NCBI RefSeq assembly: GCF_000149955.1
Contig: NC_030987.1
Span: 1,613,387-1,677,386 of the forward strand
Reading direction: 5' to 3'
Length of the DNA: 64,000 nt
From: Fusarium oxysporum f. sp. lycopersici 4287
Lineage: Eukaryota > Ascomycota > Sordariomycetes > Hypocreales > Nectriaceae
Part shown: one piece after another, positions 58,914 through 64,000 of the stretch
How the letters are laid out: each line of letters begins with the position of its first letter
How positions within the stretch are numbered: position 1 is the stretch's first letter
Position numbers and translations under genes: made by a program
Notes under the pieces: generated by a model
Databases searched by the model: none
What the model was told of the DNA's origin: nothing
The model's input: only the letters and a program-made list of their open reading frames with translations

Positions 58914-60962
58914 TTTGGTGTAATAAAGTGCTGTTTTCTGTGGATGTGTATATACCGATGCTGGTTTTGGTGCACTTTTAAAGGCGCCAACTCAATTCAA
59001 CAGGCTGTTGGGTTGCGACAAAGAGTTGCAAAAGGGTATGTCGTCACACTTCAAACAAGGTGGGGTTCCAGCGACGAGCCTCAGACTTGGTGAGGTCTTG
59101 TTACGAGCCAAGCGAGAAGCAAAGCTGTAAACTACAAACCCAAAAGAATGCGATGTTTTTGAGGTGATAAGAGAGGAGGAGAAAAGCAATAGCCAAGAGA
59201 AATGGAAGAGAAAGGAAAAAAAGAGTTTATGAGTGTCAGGTGGGTTTAATGGCGCGCAAGCCGCAAAGCGCCGCAAGAATCAGGCCCCAGGCGAGCAAGG
59301 ACGGAGCATGGAAGCAAAGCAGAACGTCGTCATCCGACAGCAATAATGAGAGGGAACCCCCCGCCAACAATAGGGTGTCAGCCGTGACCTTGACCTTACT
59401 CTAGTTAATGGAGGGGCTGGGCATGGGCAGTGCTGGTGCTGGGCTGCTTGAGCAATGTCAAGATGGGAAGACCTGGTAAGCTGTTGTAGTGGGCAAAGCG
59501 GGGACTGCTGCTCCAAGGTTAGGTACAAGATTGATGATGGTGGCAGCGGTCCGCAACGGGAGAACTAACATAAACGATGATCTTTTCGCCTGTTGCACCT
59601 TCGTCGAATAGTATGTAGCAAGTCTGATCGAACCTCTGTCCAAACGTTGATCATAAACTTGACAACTTCAGAGGAATCTTGCCTTGTGTGGACATCAACG
59701 AATGACCACAATAGACAGACGGTATACCCATCCAATGATCCATCAAGTACCGGAGGCAAGTCAGTCTGCCTGCCTTACGACCCCAAACACGATGAGTCTA
59801 CCATGGCGGCCCAATGAGACGGGCCCTCCTCCCACGCGAAACATTCAGATGGAGGGTCAAGCGCAGCCAGGAAGAACATGAGACCTACCAGCCTGACAAA
59901 CTCTGCTCAGAAATTGTCTCTGCCCAAGGCCCCATCAACGATAGTCCCATTTTCCCGTTATAGAGTTCATCGCCGTTTGCCTTGTACGATTCTGGGCATT
60001 CGTTGGGCCTAATTTTGCATCTATCGATTCGTGCTTGCTCTGCCCCTTCTTTGACGAGAGCAAAAGCTCGTTTGTTTAACATCCAAAGCTGGCTGTGGTG
60101 TGGAGATCTACTGACGCAATAGTGCAGCAGCTCACCCCGGCATCTTCTGGTCCTTGGCCCCAGTGCATTGCGAGATGGGAGCCAGAACAGGGCTCTCAGA
60201 CTGCCCCCTGCGGCGCCACGAGCCCATATCAGCGAATAACGTGAAGGCTCGAGATGCAACTCAGTGAGGTCGACAAAGAAGGTACAGATGTTAATTCTGG
60301 CCGAAGAGATAACAATTGTGCTGAGCAATGCGAATGCTGCAAGTCTATCTCTGTCACATAGAGTTGCATGCAAATCATTGCCCTTGTGATCGGCGATGGA
60401 GGTCCAAGTCGTTGTTCCGCTCAGTTGGGCATTGAATCTCAAAACGAGTGGTCCTGTCATGGACTAGGACTGGGGTCTCTGAGAATTACTGAAGATCCTT
60501 GAGAAACATCGTACCGAACTTCCAAAGTCACACTGAGAGCCCAACGAGGCGTCGAGCTTGAACCCCATAAGCCGCCATCCTCAGCTGTCAGTTCCTAGTC
60601 GAAGCCCTTTGGAGTCGCTGAGGCATCAATGCTGAGCATCTGCCGTCCTTCCATGGTTCTATGGCTGTCTGTCACATGTGACATGCTGCTGCACAGACCA
60701 GGCAAGTTTGCGTGCCAGGCAGGGTTCATGACAGGGCACGGTTGACTTGGATTCGTCTAGATTGTTCTCTTGAAACTTGACATCGAGGAAATGGAATATT
60801 GGAGGGTCCATTGAAGGGTCTACTTTCTTCAAATTCTTCTAACGGGATAGTTCATCAAGCTTTATGCCACGCATTTGGTGACAGCAACTTCCTCACTGAA
60901 TCCGTCTCTGGAGCTTAGGAACATAGACTCAGCTACCAAATCCACAGCCATCGAATTGGACG
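58914..60962. other. 2-kb interval, one unassigned ORF
   Basis: Promoter of the DUF8035-type gene at its left; no recognised gene. The only long frame is at 59885-60460 (-), listed separately. Confidence 0.45.
59885..60460 (-). CDS. unassigned ORF, doubtful
   Basis: A 191-codon frame with an ATG and one hydrophobic stretch (RLAAFALLSTIVISSARINI). No signal peptide, motif or family recognised. An open frame of this length can arise by chance once or so in 64 kb, so it may not be a gene. Confidence 0.2.
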   Translation of the reverse strand: MTGPLVLRFNAQLSGTTTWTSIADHKGNDLHATLCDRDRLAAFALLSTIVISSARINICTFFVDLTELHLEPSRYSLIWARGAAGGSLRALFWLPSRNALGPRTRRCRGELLHYCVSRSPHHSQLWMLNKRAFALVKEGAEQARIDRCKIRPNECPESYKANGDELYNGKMGLSLMGPWAETISEQSLSGW

Positions 60963-61057
60963 GCTTCCGTAGCTCAGTTGGTTAGAGCGTCGTACTAATA
61001 CTTCATTCCGAGTATCCGGTAATGCGAAGGTCTCAGGTTCAAGCCCTGGCGGGAGCA
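60963..61057 (+). tRNA. tRNA-Ile (AAT) with a 21-nt intron
   Basis: Acceptor GCTTCCG pairs with CGGGAGC, the D-arm contains AGCTCAGTTGG, and the T-arm has GGTTCAAGCC. The anticodon stem TCGTA/TGCGA closes a loop CTAATAA once the 21-base insertion at 61001-61021 is removed. The anticodon AAT is at 60997-60999 and the intron follows position 37, as in eukaryotic tRNA introns. The intron sequence GAGTAT can pair with the anticodon-side AATACT. Confidence 0.93.
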
Positions 61058-62390
61058 ATCCCAATGCCTTCCAATTCGTATTTTTGATACTCAGACGTCT
61101 TTGACAGATCTGAGACCTTCTTTTTGCAACTTTCATTCTTGTTATTTCTCTGGTTCAGTGATAAAACAATTCCTTTAAAATGGCAAGGAGTCTTACATAG
61201 TTCAGTATTGTCATCTCAATCCATCGGCCATAGCCCATTCAGGGTGCAAGCAGTGTAAACCACTTACAAGATTTAGCAAATATGACATTTACTATCAGGC
61301 TGTAGTCAAAAGAACGTGACCTATCCAGAACAGCCGAACAGCGTCCAAGACAGTGCTGCCTAGACGCTATCCATCGAAATCTAGGTTAGTAGTAAATCTC
61401 GAGTTGTAATCCTCCAGAAGTGCAAATGTCAAGCGATAGACGACATCTTGTGTAGAATGTCTCCAGGACTATATACCAATAACAAACCACAAAACCATAC
61501 GGGCCCAATATAAGGATATCAACTATAGACTATTTAACTTAAATACACCAAGAAGATTGAAGGAATAACCTCCTATAGTACTCTTAGATGCTCTTTAAAC
61601 CAGAACTTACCTTGAACCAGATGTAGATAAACCATGAACATTGGCAATTAACTGCATATATTATCACAGGTAATCACCACGAGGATCGATACGTTGAGAT
61701 TCTGATAACCATTCTATAAGAAATGGCGTTGCTTCTGTGAATTTCCTAGGCATTATAAACAAATTCCGGCTTGGTAAATATATTGGCTGGACGAGCCACA
61801 TCGCATTTAAATTGATAGAAGGGAACCACACAAAGAATAAGGACTCATTCGCACAGTAAGTCGGATGTAGCTGGGATCTTGTATCTCATAAGTCGCCCAG
61901 AAGCATTAACAGCAACTCATTGTCCAGTATCTCAATCGGCCGCAACTTACTCAAGCACGGGTATTTTGCCGACCGCTTGAATACGAATTTACCAACTACT
62001 TCTTATCGACTTCAACTATGTTGTAAGTGCTTTGGGGGTTTGTAGATTTGACTGAAACACAGGCCCTTATCATTCCGTTGATGCTGAGATTGAGCCCGGC
62101 AATGACGCTTCTACAGGCACATGAAGACTCGGTATTTGTCGTAAATCCCTATTCAGTATTCCCTACCTGGGCTATTTCTGCTACTTATCCAAGAAAGCAC
62201 TACAGACGGAGTGTAATATAAAAAGAGCATATAAACAAGGTTGTCGTTCAAGACCAACGTGCCAAAGATAATTGCTTGAACGCCTAAAACTGATTTCATT
62301 CATACTGAGCTATCATTAAGAATAAAGGTGAGGGGAAAGTGAAGTAACGTCAATCTGAAAATGTCCTTATAGCCAAAAGATGACGCCCCC
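61058..62390. other. intergenic, AT-rich
   Basis: 1.3 kb between tRNA-Ile and the end of the phosphofructokinase gene. No gene seen. A T-run about 23 bases after the tRNA (61080-61085) is a possible Pol III terminator. Confidence 0.5.
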
Positions 62391-64000
62391 CTACAGACCA
62401 CGTTTTGTGTCCTTTGCGATCAACCCTGTCAAGCTCTTCTCCGGCTTAGGGTAGTCAGGACGGCCCGCCAACATGTCTACTACCTCTGACAGGCCCAGCC
62501 AGTGGGCAGTCGCAGGTCTTCGGTTGGGCCAATCTGTGCCGTGCTCCTCTAGCTCCTCCATTGCGTTGAACACAACCTCGGAGCCCTGGATACCAATGAC
62601 AGAGGCACTCTTGGGGTCCTTCTTAACGTGGTTATGAGCATTACGTCCAAAGCCCTCAAGATGCTGGATGCACTTGATGGCCAGACGAACAGCTCGGCAA
62701 CGATCCATAGCGGAAGGAACACCACCCTGCTGGACGTGACCAGGAATACTCTCTCGGCTCTCGAACCGGTCGTGAGCCTCTTCGCGGATGATGTCCGCAA
62801 TGAGCTTAGCATTGTAGACCTTGCTGGACTTCTCGTTTACGAGAATCAGGCGTCCAGCACGGGACTGGCCCTTGTCCTTCTTGAAAACCTCCTTGAGGTG
62901 GTTAACATCGGAGTTGAGCATCTCAAGAGAGATACCTTCCTCGGGGATGTAGACAGCGGAGGCACCAACATCCAGGCCAGCCAGGGTAGCGATGTAGCCT
63001 GAGCGACCACCCTGAGTCTCGATAACGAAGACACGACGACGGGTAGCGGACGCTGATTGCTTGATCTTGTCACAGTAGTTGACAAGCTCGTTCAAGCAAG
63101 TATCTGAGCCCAGAGAATACTCGGTTCCGGGAACGTTGTTGGAGATGGTGGCGGGGAGAATAACCATGGGGATGCACAAAGAAGGGTAGTCCTTCCTGGC
63201 CTTGCGCATTTGAGAAACGGAGTGGAAGGCCTCGAAACCACCAACAAGGAATAGAGCATCAAAGTGGTGCTCCTCGATCAGGTTGGCAATCAACTCCATA
63301 CCAGACTCGCCAGGAAGCTCTCGGTTTGTACCAATCTCGGAACCGCCCTTGCTTGCCCAACCGTCAACCTCGAGCCAGTCGAACGGGCGGACAGCGCCGA
63401 TAGGCTTGTCATCGTGGTGTCGCGCGAATCCAGCGAAACCGTTGTGAATAGCCAGAGGCTCGTGGCCCTTGGAAAGACAGTACGCAACAGCAGCACGTAC
63501 TGCAGCGTTCATGCCACCAGCAGGGGCACCAACATTGATGAAGCCAATTCGCATGCGCTAAGCAGTCAGTTGTCAGTAAGAGGAACAATAATGCAGAGTT
63601 AGGGCCAGACTTACATCCTTTTCAGGCAGCTTAGAATCGTCAACCATGACGTTCGTGGTCAACATATAAGAGCCCCATTGGTCGGCGAACTCGGCATCAC
63701 GAAGAGACATGGCCTTCTCGAAGTCTTTGGCATCAACGGCCTTGGCGAGTTCTTTGGTCTCAGCCACAGCTTGCATTAGAGGCTTGCGGACAATCTTGTT
63801 CTCGTTAATAGCGATGAAAGGAGTCTCGGTCTCTGGTGTAGCTTCGAGGACAGCCTTGACGGCTTCAACACCCTGCAGGGTAGCCAACATTCGGTCGTAT
63901 GCGACGGCAGTACCGCCTCGTTGGACGTGACCGAGGGTGGTAATACGTGTATCGAGAGCAAGACCGCCCTCGCTCTTGTCGGCTAAGATGTTCTTGATTT
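62391..64000 (-). CDS. PFK1: 6-phosphofructokinase, 3' part (cut at window edge)
   Basis: Glycolytic enzyme phosphorylating fructose 6-phosphate with ATP in the cytosol. Minus-strand exons seen are beyond 64000 to 63615 and 63557-62391, separated by a 57-nt intron (GTAAGT donor). The visible 516 residues cover the end of the N-terminal catalytic half (IKNILADKSEGGLALDTRITTLGHVQRGG) and the whole C-terminal allosteric half. The latter starts MRIGFINVGAPAGGMNAAVRA, with NGFAGFARH, SKGGSEIGTNRELP, LVGGFEAFHS, PATISNNVPGTEYSLGSDT, ETQGGRSGYIATL and PGHVQQGGVPSAMDR. Fungal subunits are about 780-800 aa, so about one third lies outside. The stop at 62391 is unambiguous. The symbol means the eukaryotic PFK subunit type; alpha versus beta cannot be told. 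Confidence 0.95.

Noticed and set aside
1..64000. CRISPR array, viral integration, plasmid origin or rRNA genes
   Set aside because: No spaced repeats, no viral protein genes, no rRNA sequences recognised on either strand.

Overview
The window is a stretch of nuclear DNA from a filamentous ascomycete. The evidence is many short introns (mostly 45-80 nt) with GTRNGT-type donors, CTAAC-type branch sites and YAG acceptors. There are also nuclear tRNAs with small anticodon-loop introns, a Zn2Cys6 regulator, a GH55 glucanase and fungal-type enzymes. Style and gene content suggest Sordariomycetes, probably Hypocreales/Fusarium; that taxon is inference. It is draft quality: one 146-N gap and several apparent one-base insertions, three of them in homopolymer runs.

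Layout from left to right. A tRNA-Ser(AGA) (-) is followed by ADE6, FGAM synthase (+, seven exons, one +1 frameshift), and an MFS sugar transporter (-). After 3 kb without a clear gene comes a disordered 891-aa Cys/His-cluster protein (+), then a protein with an RS-like N-terminus fused to a Hub1/UBL5 fold (-). A further 3.5 kb gene-poor stretch leads to a small GPI-anchored protein (+), mitochondrial lipoyl synthase (+) and a secreted GH55 beta-1,3-glucanase (+, gapped and frameshifted). A divergent pair follows: a SPOUT-family RNA methyltransferase (-) and a membrane-tethered thioredoxin (+). Next are Rsm22/METTL17 (+), tRNA-Lys(CTT) with an intron, and a fused siroheme synthase (+).

Between 33.9 and 38.9 kb lie two broken tandem paralogs of a 2-oxoglutarate/Fe(II)-oxygenase-type protein (-). 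They are followed by an ACC-synthase-like PLP enzyme (+) and ADE1, SAICAR synthetase (-). A 5.1-kb gene-free interval precedes an eight-exon Zn2Cys6 transcription factor (+). Then come importin-beta KAP95 (-), a DUF8035-type low-complexity protein (-), tRNA-Ile(AAT) with an intron, and the 3' two thirds of 6-phosphofructokinase (-), cut by the window edge.

Most genes are unrelated housekeeping neighbours and not a pathway cluster. ADE6 and ADE1 share the purine pathway but sit 35 kb apart. I see no CRISPR, plasmid or virus features and no convincing biosynthetic cluster. The most interesting items are the RS-Hub1 fusion, the two decaying oxygenase paralogs that still keep their introns, and the repeated +1 frameshifts that decide whether ADE6 and the glucanase are intact.
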